Source of the DNA: Nitrosomonadales bacterium
GTDB lineage: Bacteria > Pseudomonadota > Gammaproteobacteria > Burkholderiales > Gallionellaceae
Assembly: GCA_016214695.1 (NCBI GenBank)
Contig: JACRNY010000001.1
Location: 868,001-932,000, forward strand
DNA length: 64,000 nt
Direction of reading: 5' to 3'
The notes beneath the pieces are model-generated. The model searched no databases. It worked only from the letters and a program-made list of their open reading frames with translations, and was not told the DNA's origin. Below are positions 50,529-59,091 of the stretch, piece after piece; within the stretch, counting starts at the first letter, position 1; each line of letters starts with the position of its first letter. The position numbers were made by a program, and so were the translations under genes.

Positions 50529-52985
50529 TCATCGATTCTTGAACATGGTGCGGATGCGCGCCGCGTTGCCGATCACGATCAGAGAACTGATCGGCATGCT
50601 GATCGCCGCCACCAGCGGGCTCACTTTGGCCATCATCGCCAGCGGCACCATGATGGCGTTATACACGAAAGACAGGCCGATATTCTGCTTGATGGTACGC
50701 AGGGTGCGGCGCGACAGTTGCACTGCCTGGCGCACCTTGTCCAGCTCGTTGTGCATCAGCACGATGTCGGCGCTCTCCACAGAGACATCGGTGCCGGAAC
50801 CCAGCGCGATGCCGACGTCGGCACGGATCAGCGCAGGCGCATCGTTGACGCCGTCACCGACCATCGCCACGACCGCGCCGCCCTGCTGCAGGCGCTGGAT
50901 CACCTGATCCTTGTCCTGCGGCAGGACTTCGGCGATGACTTCCATGCCGCCCAACTGGCGCGCGATCGCCTCGGCCACCGGCCTGCGGTCGCCACTCAGC
51001 AAGGTCATGGTGATGCCGGATGCGCGCAATTCCTCCACCAGTTGCCGCGCATCGCTGCGCAACTGGTCGGCCAATGCGATGATGGCGACATGCTTGCCGT
51101 TCTGCGCCATATACACGCAGCTCATTGCCTGCAGCTCCAGTTGATGGACTCTGGCTTGCAACGCAGCATCCAGCTCGATACCTTGCCGTGTCAGCCATTC
51201 GGCGCTGCCTAGCAGCACCCTTTGCCCGCCGCTGTCCGCTTCCACACCCAATCCTGCCACTGCTTGGAATCCGCTCACGAAAAGATCGCGGAAGGGCAAC
51301 TGCTGCTCTTCCGCATAGGCAACAATGGCGTGCGCCACACTATGCTCGCTGTAACGTTCGATCGCAGCCGCATGCCGCACGACATCCTGCGCATCGACTC
51401 CGGCGGCGACATGCACCTGCGCCACGCTCATCTTGCCTTCGGTCAGGGTGCCGGTCTTGTCAAAGACGAAGTGTGTCACCTTGGAGAGCGTCTCCAGCAC
51501 CAGGCCGTTCTTCACCAGGATGCCGTGCTTCGCTCCCAAACCCGACGCGACCGCGATGGACATCGGAGTCGCCATGCCCAAAGCGCAGGGGCAGGTGATG
51601 ATGAGCACCGAGGTCGCCGCCATCAAGGCGATCTCGAAATCATGGCTGTTCCAGATGAAGAAGGTGATCGTGGCGCACAGCAGCGTGACCAGTACGAACC
51701 ACGGCACGATGGTGTCGGCCAGACGCTGGATGGGCGCCTTGGATGACTGAGCCTCTTCGACCAGACGGATGATCTTGGACAGAGTGGTGTCCTGCAGCTG
51801 CGCGCGCACCTCGACCATCAGAACGCCGCTGGTGTTCAGCGTCCCAGCCGAAACCATGGCGCCGACACTCTTGCTTACGGGGATGGATTCACCGCTCAGC
51901 ATGGATTCGTCGACGGCGCTATGTCCTTCCAGCACCACACCATCCACCGGCACGGTATAGCCCGGCTTGACCATGACCAGATCGCCCAATTTCACCCCGC
52001 GGATCGGCGTCATCTGTTCGTGTCCGTCGTGCATCACCAGCGCCACGCGCGGTTGCAGTTCCATCAGGCGTTTGGTGGCCGATACCGCCTGATGGCGGAA
52101 CATGCCTTCCAGGTAGCGCCCGATAAGGATCACGAAGGTCAGGTTGGTGACGGTATCGAAATACACCTCGCCATGCTGGTTGTTGGTAAGTGTCACATAC
52201 AGGGAATAGGCATAAGTGACGCTCAGGCCCAAGGCGATCGGCAGATCCATGGTGAGATGGCCCGCACGCAGGCCACCCAGCGCGCCGCGGAAGAAGGGAT
52301 AACCCGAATACAGCAGCGTCGGTGTCGCCAGCAGCAACCCCATCCAGTGGAAGAAACCGCGGAACTCGTCCTGGTTCGCGCCGCTGTAGAGCGCGATGGC
52401 GATCCACATCATATTCATCATGGCGAAGCCGGCGAAGAACAGGCGGAACAGCATGGCGCGGTTGGTCTTCTTGATCGCACCTTCCGCGCTTTCCGGATCG
52501 TAAGGCACGGCCGAGTAGCCGATGCGCGCGAGCGCCCGGATCAGGTCGGACAGTTTGTTCTTGCTGTTATCCCAGCGCAGGTGCAGACGTTTGCCGGCCA
52601 GATTGACCTCGGCGGATAACACCCCGGGAGCACGCTGCAGACCGCGCTCGATCAGCCACACGCAAGCGGCACAGTGTATGCCCTCGACCAGCAGATGAAT
52701 GTCGCGCACGTCTCCCGAGCAGGTGGTGAACTCCTGCTGCACTTCGTCGAAGTCGTATATCTCGATGTCTTTGGGCGGCTCGGGCGGCGGCCCCAACAGC
52801 ACTCCCTCTGGGGTACGCTGGTAGTAGCCCTGCAATCCCGCTTCATAGATGGCACTACTGACCGACTGGCAACCGAAACAACAGAAGTCGCGCTCCGCCT
52901 CGTCGAGGCGGGCGTGGAAATCGGCTTCAGGCGGGATGGGCAGACCGCAGTGGAAACAGCCGCCTGCGGCATTGTGCTGCGTCAT
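50529..52985 (-). CDS. ccoI: Copper-translocating P-type ATPase CcoI, 818 aa
   Basis: P1B ATPase that supplies copper for the CcoN binuclear centre. N-terminal Cys-rich module (CFHCGLPIPPEADFH, CCFGCQSVSSAIY), one HMA domain with HCAACVWLIERGL, eight membrane helices, CPCALG ion motif, phosphorylation site DKTGTLTEG and hinge VGDGVNDAPAL. The N-terminal extra domain is typical of CcoI/FixI. Part of ccoGHIS block. Confidence 0.96.
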   Translation of the reverse strand: MTQHNAAGGCFHCGLPIPPEADFHARLDEAERDFCCFGCQSVSSAIYEAGLQGYYQRTPEGVLLGPPPEPPKDIEIYDFDEVQQEFTTCSGDVRDIHLLVEGIHCAACVWLIERGLQRAPGVLSAEVNLAGKRLHLRWDNSKNKLSDLIRALARIGYSAVPYDPESAEGAIKKTNRAMLFRLFFAGFAMMNMMWIAIALYSGANQDEFRGFFHWMGLLLATPTLLYSGYPFFRGALGGLRAGHLTMDLPIALGLSVTYAYSLYVTLTNNQHGEVYFDTVTNLTFVILIGRYLEGMFRHQAVSATKRLMELQPRVALVMHDGHEQMTPIRGVKLGDLVMVKPGYTVPVDGVVLEGHSAVDESMLSGESIPVSKSVGAMVSAGTLNTSGVLMVEVRAQLQDTTLSKIIRLVEEAQSSKAPIQRLADTIVPWFVLVTLLCATITFFIWNSHDFEIALMAATSVLIITCPCALGMATPMSIAVASGLGAKHGILVKNGLVLETLSKVTHFVFDKTGTLTEGKMSVAQVHVAAGVDAQDVVRHAAAIERYSEHSVAHAIVAYAEEQQLPFRDLFVSGFQAVAGLGVEADSGGQRVLLGSAEWLTRQGIELDAALQARVHQLELQAMSCVYMAQNGKHVAIIALADQLRSDARQLVEELRASGITMTLLSGDRRPVAEAIARQLGGMEVIAEVLPQDKDQVIQRLQQGGAVVAMVGDGVNDAPALIRADVGIALGSGTDVSVESADIVLMHNELDKVRQAVQLSRRTLRTIKQNIGLSFVYNAIMVPLAMMAKVSPLVAAISMPISSLIVIGNAARIRTMFKNR

Positions 52986-53001
52986 GTGTACTGCCCGTCA
53001 G

Positions 53002-53514
53002 TTACGAAGCTGCAGCAACCATGAACTTCTCGGTATCGACTCCGAAACGCTCATCACCGCGCTGGACGCGGATGTGCAACTCCCAATATCCCTTCAGCGG
53101 GAAATTGATATAGCCCTGATAGCGCCCGGCAGCCACCTCTCTGAAGGCAGTGGTGAAATCCTTGCTCGAATCGGAAGCGCGATAGGCTTCCACCTCGAGC
53201 GCCCCGCTCACCGGTTTGCCGTCACGGTCGGTGACGCTGATCTCATAAGCCGTAGCCGATCCGACCACGATGGCTTTCGGCTTCTTGATCTCCGTTTGCC
53301 AGGAGAGTGCTTGCCGTGTTCTGAGCTCGCTCAACAACAATTCGTTGGACTTGCGGTCTTTAGTCTTGTAGTCGCGTTCGACCAGTTCGGAACGACCTTC
53401 TTTCATGGTGAACCAGACGAAGGTGATATTGACCGCCAGAACCAGCGCGATGAACACCAGGAAACCCAACACCCAAGGGTTGCGCAAACCAGACTTGTTA
53501 CTTTGCGAGATCAT
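53002..53514 (-). CDS. ccoH: FixH family protein (CcoH), 170 aa
   Basis: Membrane-anchored periplasmic protein of the cbb3 assembly block. One N-terminal helix (NPWVLGFLVFIALVLAVNITFVWF) followed by a beta-sandwich: SVTDRDGKPVSGALEVEAYR, FREVAAGRYQGYINFPLKGYWELHIRV. FixH-like proteins stabilise the CcoN-CcoI/oxidase assembly. Lies 14 bp after ccoG and 16 bp before ccoI. Confidence 0.93.
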   Translation of the reverse strand: MISQSNKSGLRNPWVLGFLVFIALVLAVNITFVWFTMKEGRSELVERDYKTKDRKSNELLLSELRTRQALSWQTEIKKPKAIVVGSATAYEISVTDRDGKPVSGALEVEAYRASDSSKDFTTAFREVAAGRYQGYINFPLKGYWELHIRVQRGDERFGVDTEKFMVAAAS

Positions 53515-53528
53515 ATTCGTCGCTCCTG

Positions 53529-54959
53529 TTAATGTTTTGGACCGTTGAAGTTGCTCGTGTACTCGGCGAACACGTTCGGATCCTCAACGCCTTCCACCCT
53601 GAAATGGATGGGCGTCACTTCCTGCTTGACGCTCTTGCCCGGCGCCTTGACGAAGACGGTGAACGAAGTGCCGCGGCCATGGTGCGTCAAGCGCGGAGTC
53701 TCCGCTCCGATAAGGACCTGCCCTTCCACCCCGCCCGTGGCGGTGACATTGACATAGATATCCTTGTCGGTCTTGTTGAGCACCTTGAAGGTGTACTTGT
53801 TCTGAATCGAACCGTCACTCATGCTGACGAACAGAGGCTGGCGCTCCGGCAAGACCTTCAGGGACATCGAGCCCAGATGGGTCAGGCCGTAGATGATTCC
53901 TGACATCGCAATGAGAATGATGCTGATGTAAACGAGTGTACGCGGATGCTGATACATCTTCTTGGCCGGTTTGCCGGACATCTCATCCAGCGACGCATAG
54001 CGAATCAAACCGCGCGGCTTGCCGATTTTGTCCATGATGGCATCGCACGCATCCAGACACAGGCCGCAGGTGATGCACCCCAGTTGTTGACCGTGGCGGA
54101 TGTCCACTCCGGTAGGGCAGACCTGCACGCACTGGAAACAGTCTATGCAATCACCTTGCGGCGCGCCAGAATCACCGCCCTTGCGCAACTTTCCGCGCGG
54201 CTCGCCGCGCTTTGCATCGTAGGTCGGCAGGATAGTCTGTGCATCGCCCATCACACCCTGGATACGGGCATAGGGACATAGCCAGATACAGGCCTGTTCG
54301 CGCAAGAAGCCGGCAAGAAGATAAGTACCGACGCCAAACAGGGCAAGCACGATCCAACCTACCTTGGGCAGATCGAGATGGATCAGATTGTTCCAGTACT
54401 CGAAGGCATCGACGAACCAGATGGAAAAGCTGATACCCGTGAACAAGGCAAGCAAGATCCAAAGTGTATGCTTGAGTGTCTTCTTCTTGATCTTGTCCAG
54501 ACTCAGCGGCGCATCATCCAATTTGCGGCGGGCAAGAGGATTGCCCTCGATCTTGTCCTCCAGCCAAGTGAACCAGTCGGTCCATGCGGTCTGGAAGCAG
54601 AAATATCCGCACCAGACGCGCGAAGCCACCGAAGTCACGGCGAACAGCGTCATCGCTGCGATCAGCAACACCAGCGACAGCATCCAGATATCCTGCGGCA
54701 ATACCATGATGTTGAAAAAATGAAACTGGCGGTTCTGGATATCAAACAGGATGGCCTGTTTGTCGTTCCAGCGCAGGTAAGGAAGCAGGAAGAATGGCAG
54801 CCAGAGGGCCAGTTGCGTATATGTCTTTACAGTACGGAAGAAACCGGGCATGCGCTTGGCGTGGATGGTCTTTTCGCCACGGTTCACCTGCCATGACTCA
54901 AACTCATGATAGATGGTCGTAACCGTCCCCATCTCCTTGTTTTCGTTTGCATCACTCAC
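53529..54959 (-). CDS. ccoG: Cytochrome c oxidase accessory protein CcoG, 476 aa
   Basis: Membrane [4Fe-4S] protein that reduces Cu(II) for the cbb3 oxidase. Five or so helices, CIDCFQCVQVCP and CITCGLCLDACD ferredoxin motifs and a C-terminal immunoglobulin-like IG/FixG domain (NKTDKDIYVNVTATGG). GTG at 54959 follows a perfect AAGGAG at 6-bp spacing, which decides it over an ATG at 55016 that would lack a site. First gene of ccoGHIS; a terminator separates it from the oxidase genes. Confidence 0.95.
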   Translation of the reverse strand: MSDANENKEMGTVTTIYHEFESWQVNRGEKTIHAKRMPGFFRTVKTYTQLALWLPFFLLPYLRWNDKQAILFDIQNRQFHFFNIMVLPQDIWMLSLVLLIAAMTLFAVTSVASRVWCGYFCFQTAWTDWFTWLEDKIEGNPLARRKLDDAPLSLDKIKKKTLKHTLWILLALFTGISFSIWFVDAFEYWNNLIHLDLPKVGWIVLALFGVGTYLLAGFLREQACIWLCPYARIQGVMGDAQTILPTYDAKRGEPRGKLRKGGDSGAPQGDCIDCFQCVQVCPTGVDIRHGQQLGCITCGLCLDACDAIMDKIGKPRGLIRYASLDEMSGKPAKKMYQHPRTLVYISIILIAMSGIIYGLTHLGSMSLKVLPERQPLFVSMSDGSIQNKYTFKVLNKTDKDIYVNVTATGGVEGQVLIGAETPRLTHHGRGTSFTVFVKAPGKSVKQEVTPIHFRVEGVEDPNVFAEYTSNFNGPKH

Positions 54960-55078
54960 ACTCTTCTCCTTAGGATTTTTTTCGTCAATGCCATTGGATG
55001 TCCAGATGGCGACCAAGATACTTCCGCATCATCTCGATAACCCTGCGAGCGGATGCACAAATACCCTGCCCCAGATGA

Positions 55079-55111
55079 AAAAGGGAGGAGAGTATAACTC
55101 TCCTCCCTTTT
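55079..55111. terminator. Intrinsic terminator between the oxidase structural and assembly genes
   Basis: Perfect 15-bp stem AAAAGGGAGGAGAGT-ATA-ACTCTCCTCCCTTTT, with further A/T bases outside it. It acts on the minus strand after the 39-aa peptide gene. Confidence 0.88.
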
Positions 55112-55126
55112 ACACTGACCAGATTC

Positions 55127-55246
55127 TTATTTCTTGTCCTGATTCTTGGTCGCGTTGCGGTAAGCCATATAGAACAGCCAAGCTACTGTGGCAACGGAAC
55201 CTACCAGAGCGATGATCACACTCCAGAAAACCATATCTTGATTCAT
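55127..55246 (-). CDS. Single-pass membrane peptide in the cco cluster, 39 aa
   Basis: ATG 55246 follows AAGGAG at 9-bp spacing. The peptide starts MNQDMVFWSVIIALVGSVAT and ends in a basic tail (RNATKNQDKK). One hydrophobic helix with C-terminal charges. It lies between ccoP and the intrinsic terminator, so it is co-transcribed with ccoNOQP. Size and position recall CcoM, the fourth subunit seen in Pseudomonas stutzeri cbb3 structures, but I cannot establish homology. Confidence 0.78.
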   Translation of the reverse strand: MNQDMVFWSVIIALVGSVATVAWLFYMAYRNATKNQDKK

Positions 55247-55318
55247 CTCATTTACTCCTTATGTAAAGGTCCGCACAGGGCGCGCCGTGCGGACTGAGAC
55301 TAGCCTTGTTGCTGGAGT

Positions 55319-56179
55319 TTAGTTCTTACCGCCGCCGAACTTGTACACGTACACAGCCAGTTTCTTCATCTCGGCATCGCTCAGCTTGCCGGCTGCCTGG
55401 AACGACGGCATGACCGCAATACGCGACCCCGGACCGACGTTCACGCCGTTCGCGATGGTGTACTTGATGCCTTCGACAGAACCGTCAAAACGCCAGACGC
55501 TGTCGGTCAGGTTGGCAGAACCCATGGCCTGCATACCCTTGCCATCCGCGCCGTGGCAGGCTGTGCAGCCCTTCTCGGTGAACAGCGGAGTGGAGGTCGG
55601 CTTGCCGGCTGCAACTGCATTGGCCAGTGTGTCGATCTCTGCAGCGGACAGAACATCCTTGTGCGGAGTCATCACAGCCTGACGGCCACCCGTGATTGAA
55701 GCATGGATATCTTCGATCTTGCCGCCATACAACCAGTCGTCATCGTTCAGGATAGGCGCGAACAGGCCTTGCTTGTCCACGGTACCCACACCGTTCGTGC
55801 CGTGGCAGGCCGCACAGTTGTCACCGAACAGCACCTTGCCGGAACGTGTAACGTACTCGGTCAACTCGCCGTCAGCCAAGATCGCAGCTGGCGTCATGTC
55901 CTTCAGCTTGGCTTCATACTTGCCGCGCACTTCGTCCACAACACTCTTGTCGGCTTCCATCTCGGTGATCGCTGTCCAGCCACCGATCCCCTTGAAATAG
56001 CCTTGCGCGTTGGAAACCGGAATGGACGGGTAGTACAGGAAGTACACCACACACCAGATCGCACTGGCTGTCAGTCCCAGCATCCACCACTTGGGAGGTT
56101 GATTGGTAAAGTCCCCCAAGTCGTCATCCCAGACGTGCCCTGTCGTAGGCACGCCACCTGCATCGTGTTTATCACTCAT
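55319..56179 (-). CDS. ccoP: cbb3 oxidase subunit III, dihaem cytochrome CcoP, 286 aa
   Basis: Membrane-anchored c-type cytochrome that feeds electrons to CcoO. N-terminal helix (WWMLGLTASAIWCVVYFLYY) and two class I cytochrome c domains with CAACHGTNG and CTACHGADG; the Met ligands are plausible in VMTPHKDVL and IAVMPSFQAAGKL. It overlaps ccoQ by 4 bp. Confidence 0.96.
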   Translation of the reverse strand: MSDKHDAGGVPTTGHVWDDDLGDFTNQPPKWWMLGLTASAIWCVVYFLYYPSIPVSNAQGYFKGIGGWTAITEMEADKSVVDEVRGKYEAKLKDMTPAAILADGELTEYVTRSGKVLFGDNCAACHGTNGVGTVDKQGLFAPILNDDDWLYGGKIEDIHASITGGRQAVMTPHKDVLSAAEIDTLANAVAAGKPTSTPLFTEKGCTACHGADGKGMQAMGSANLTDSVWRFDGSVEGIKYTIANGVNVGPGSRIAVMPSFQAAGKLSDAEMKKLAVYVYKFGGGKN

Positions 56180-56385
56180 CTTTTTTCTCCCACATTTATA
56201 TGGTCTTCGTCATCCAGCGCCATACTGCGCTGGGACTCGAACGCGGACTTGTTAGCCGGACGGAATACCATGAAATAGACCGCCACCATGCCGATCGCAG
56301 AGACCAGGACGAAAAACACGCCCAGCCAATCGTTCGTGGTCATGGCCGCTACATCCATGCCAAGGTACCCCATCAGCTTAGTCAC
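56176..56385 (-). CDS. ccoQ: cbb3 oxidase small subunit CcoQ, 69 aa
   Basis: Short single-helix protein (DWLGVFFVLVSAIGMVAVYFMVF) with a C-terminal polar tail, FixQ family. It stabilises the core complex at higher oxygen in characterised systems. It overlaps ccoO by 8 bp and ccoP by 4 bp, the usual NOQP order. Confidence 0.9.
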   Translation of the reverse strand: MTKLMGYLGMDVAAMTTNDWLGVFFVLVSAIGMVAVYFMVFRPANKSAFESQRSMALDDEDHINVGEKR

Positions 56386-57175
56386 GGTAGTTCACACCCT
56401 CTTCGAACTTGATGTGGTTACCCATGCTCTGCAGGTAAGCAATCAAGGCCTCCATGTCGGTCTTGCCTTCCAACTGCGCCGCAGCGCCGTCGATATAGGC
56501 ATCCGTATAGATGGTCTTCGGAATCGGGTTGAACGGCATGATGGTCAGGACCTTCATCGTTTGCACGGTCTCTTCCACATTCACCGACTTTTGCGACAGC
56601 CAGAAGTAGTTCGGCATGACGGACTCAGGCACCACTTCACGCGGATAGCTCAGGTGACGCAGATGCCATTCATCCGAGTATTTTCCGCCGACGCGAGCCA
56701 AGTCAGGGCCGGTACGCTTGGAACCCCACTGATAGGTGTGGTCGTACATGGACTCTTCAGCGATCGAGTAGTGGCCATAACGGTCCTTCTCGTCACGGAA
56801 CGGGCGGATCATCTGCGAGTGGCACAGGAAGCAGCCTTCGCGGATGTAGACGTTACGTCCAGCCAGCTCCAGAGGCTTGTATGGACGCACGCCGTCGCCG
56901 GGCTGCCATTCATCAAGCGTCTTGTGGGCGGAGGTCGCCGGATTCCAGACGATCTTGTCCATGGAGATGACGTTACCGTCCTTGTCCTTGTGGGCCGTAC
57001 CGTTGAACGTGCCGTCACCACCAGACATCGCGGTGTTGGGCAGATAGAACAGCGGAACGATTTCCACGATGCCGCCGATCGCCACAGCGATCGCGGTCAT
57101 CACAAACATCAGAACAGTACTGCGCTCGATCTTGTCCTGAAATTTGGTCGAATAGATTTTGTCGTGATCAGACAT
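56378..57175 (-). CDS. ccoO: cbb3 oxidase subunit II, monohaem cytochrome CcoO, 265 aa
   Basis: Membrane-anchored mono-haem cytochrome c with N-terminal helix (STVLMFVMTAIAVAIGGIVEI) and haem site CFLCHSQMIRPFRDEKDRYGHYS, the diagnostic CcoO block. The His and Met ligands follow. Starts 10 bp downstream of ccoN. Confidence 0.96.
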   Translation of the reverse strand: MSDHDKIYSTKFQDKIERSTVLMFVMTAIAVAIGGIVEIVPLFYLPNTAMSGGDGTFNGTAHKDKDGNVISMDKIVWNPATSAHKTLDEWQPGDGVRPYKPLELAGRNVYIREGCFLCHSQMIRPFRDEKDRYGHYSIAEESMYDHTYQWGSKRTGPDLARVGGKYSDEWHLRHLSYPREVVPESVMPNYFWLSQKSVNVEETVQTMKVLTIMPFNPIPKTIYTDAYIDGAAAQLEGKTDMEALIAYLQSMGNHIKFEEGVNYRD

Positions 57176-57185
57176 GTCTCACTCC

Positions 57186-58619
57186 TTAAGCTTTAGCGGG
57201 AACGGCGCCGGAAGAACGCAGAGCGCTCGCCTGACGCACGGTCATCACGATGTTGAACAGGGCGATCCAGGTACCGAGGTTGAAGATCATGCCGCCAATC
57301 GCACGCATCGCGTAGTACGGATGCATCGCGGAGACAGACTCAACGAAGGTATAGGTCAGCGTGCCGTACTCGTCGTAATCACGCCACATCAGGCCTTGCA
57401 TGATGCCGGAGACCCACATCGCCACGACATACACCACGGTACCGATAGTCGCCAGCCAGAAGTGGACGTTCACCAGACCTTCGGAGTACATCTTTTCCAC
57501 GCCCCACAGCTTCTTCACCATGTGGTACATCGCGCCGTAGGCAACCATCGCCATCCAGCCCAAAGCACCAGAGTGCACGTGACCAACAGTCCAGTCAGTG
57601 TAGTGCGACAGAGCGTTAACGGACTTGATGGACATCACCGGACCTTCGAAGGTGGACATCGCGTAGAACGCCAGCGCCACAACCAGGAAACGCAGGATGT
57701 AGTCGGTACGCAGCTTGTCCCATGCACCGGACAGAGTCATCATGCCGTTCATCGCACCGCCCCAGGACGGGATGATCATCGCCAGAGAGACGGCAGCACC
57801 GAGGGAGCCGGTCCAGTCAGGCAATGCTGTGTATTGCAGGTGGTGCGCGCCCAGCCAAACGTAGCCGAATGTCAGCGCCCAGAAGTGCAACACGGAAAGG
57901 CGATAGGAGAACACCGGACGACCGGCTTGCTTAGGCACGAAGTAATACATGATGCCCAGGAAGCCGCCAGTCAGGTAGAAACCAACCGCATTGTGACCCC
58001 ACCACCATTGCACCATGGCATCTTGCACGCCGGTGAACACGGAGAAGGAGTTGGTCAGGCTGACCGGAATGGCCATGCTGTTGACCACATGCAGGTACGT
58101 GATCATCACGATCATGCCCATGGTGAACCAGTTGGAAACGTAGATGTGGGAAGTCTTGCGAATCGCCACGGTCATGATGTGATTCAGACCGAAGGACAGC
58201 CACACCACGGCAATCAGGATGTCGATCGGCCACTCCAACTCGGCATACTCCTTGCCGGAAGTCATGCCCAGCGGCAAAGTGACGACTGCCGAGACGATGA
58301 TCAGGTTCCAGCCCCAGAAAGTGAACCACGCCAGACCATTGCTCCACAGCTTGGTGCTACCGGTGCGCTGCACCATGTAGAAACCGGTTGCCATCAGAGC
58401 ACAGCCGCCGAATGCGAAGATCACCGCGTTGGTATGCAGCGGGCGCAAACGACCGAACGTGATCCATTCCATATCAAAGTTCAAAAACGGCCAAGCCAAT
58501 TCCGATGCGATATACACACCGATCAGCGTACCTACCACTGCATAGATGGCAGCCGCGATGGTGAACCATCGGACGACTTCCATATCGTACTTTACTGGTG
58601 TCGCTTGCGTAGCTTCCAC
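57186..58619 (-). CDS. ccoN: cbb3 oxidase catalytic subunit I, CcoN, 477 aa
   Basis: Haem-copper oxidase catalytic subunit with 12 helices that reduces O2 at high affinity. Haem and CuB ligands are in [38 protein letters not shown] and [16 protein letters not shown], including the HxxxY of cbb3 types. GTG 58619 follows GGAGGAG at 6 bp; this start gives the usual length and avoids the non-homologous extension from an ATG at 58790. Confidence 0.96.
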   Translation of the reverse strand: MEATQATPVKYDMEVVRWFTIAAAIYAVVGTLIGVYIASELAWPFLNFDMEWITFGRLRPLHTNAVIFAFGGCALMATGFYMVQRTGSTKLWSNGLAWFTFWGWNLIIVSAVVTLPLGMTSGKEYAELEWPIDILIAVVWLSFGLNHIMTVAIRKTSHIYVSNWFTMGMIVMITYLHVVNSMAIPVSLTNSFSVFTGVQDAMVQWWWGHNAVGFYLTGGFLGIMYYFVPKQAGRPVFSYRLSVLHFWALTFGYVWLGAHHLQYTALPDWTGSLGAAVSLAMIIPSWGGAMNGMMTLSGAWDKLRTDYILRFLVVALAFYAMSTFEGPVMSIKSVNALSHYTDWTVGHVHSGALGWMAMVAYGAMYHMVKKLWGVEKMYSEGLVNVHFWLATIGTVVYVVAMWVSGIMQGLMWRDYDEYGTLTYTFVESVSAMHPYYAMRAIGGMIFNLGTWIALFNIVMTVRQASALRSSGAVPAKA

Positions 58620-58701
58620 AGTAGTCTCCTCCTCGAGCAAGTTAACAATAAATGCGCCAAACACACTCTGCAGCTGCCGAATGTGTCTAACGCACCTTTC
58701 C

Positions 58702-58723
58702 CTTACAGCTTTCTTACAGCTTT
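58702..58723 (-). promoter_or_regulatory. Tandem 11-bp direct repeat upstream of ccoN
   Basis: CTTACAGCTTT occurs twice head to tail (58702-58712, 58713-58723), 83-104 bp upstream of the ccoN start. On the ccoN strand it reads CTGTAAG-AAAG-CTGTAAG, with the 11-bp spacing typical of OmpR/PhoB-class response-regulator sites. No FNR box is visible. The rest of the 313-bp gap 58620-58933 shows nothing else clear. Confidence 0.4.
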
Positions 58724-58933
58724 CTAAAAACGGCGCAATCATGGCATAGCCCTCGGCGACAAGTAAAGCCAAAGTTGGTTCCGAAACCAAGCATACCCAA
58801 GCGATTGCGTCGGGTTATCGTGCTGCAAGCAGGAGGGAATGCCGGAGAAAAACCACAATACGGGATCCGGTTTGAATCAGTTATCTCACATGCAGCTTTG
58901 AGACTTCAATTTCAAGAAAAGGCGAGAAGGGGA

Positions 58934-58968
58934 TGGAGCGGGTGAACGGGATCGAACCGTCGTATGCA
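58934..58968 (-). tRNA. tRNA-Gly (CCC), 3' half (exon 2)
   Basis: Thirty-five bases with T-arm, acceptor strand CACCCGC, discriminator T and encoded CCA. They join exactly to the 39-nt 5' half at 61582-61620 to make a 74-nt tRNA-Gly with anticodon stem GCAGC/GCTGC, acceptor stem GCGGGTG/CACCCGC and anticodon CCC. The group II intron separates the halves. Confidence 0.9.
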
Positions 58969-59091
58969 GGAGGGTAAGGAGGCGACCTCGCGGTCACCCC
59001 CTCCCCTAAGAACCGAACGTGCAAGTTTCCCTGCATTCGGCTCAAGCAACCCAGAAACATTGCTCAATGAAGAACAATGCCAGCGGGGTCT

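Noticed and set aside
57174-58727. 517-aa plus-strand ORF over ccoN
   Set aside because: Antisense shadow of ccoN, rich in His/Asp/Gln, without motifs.
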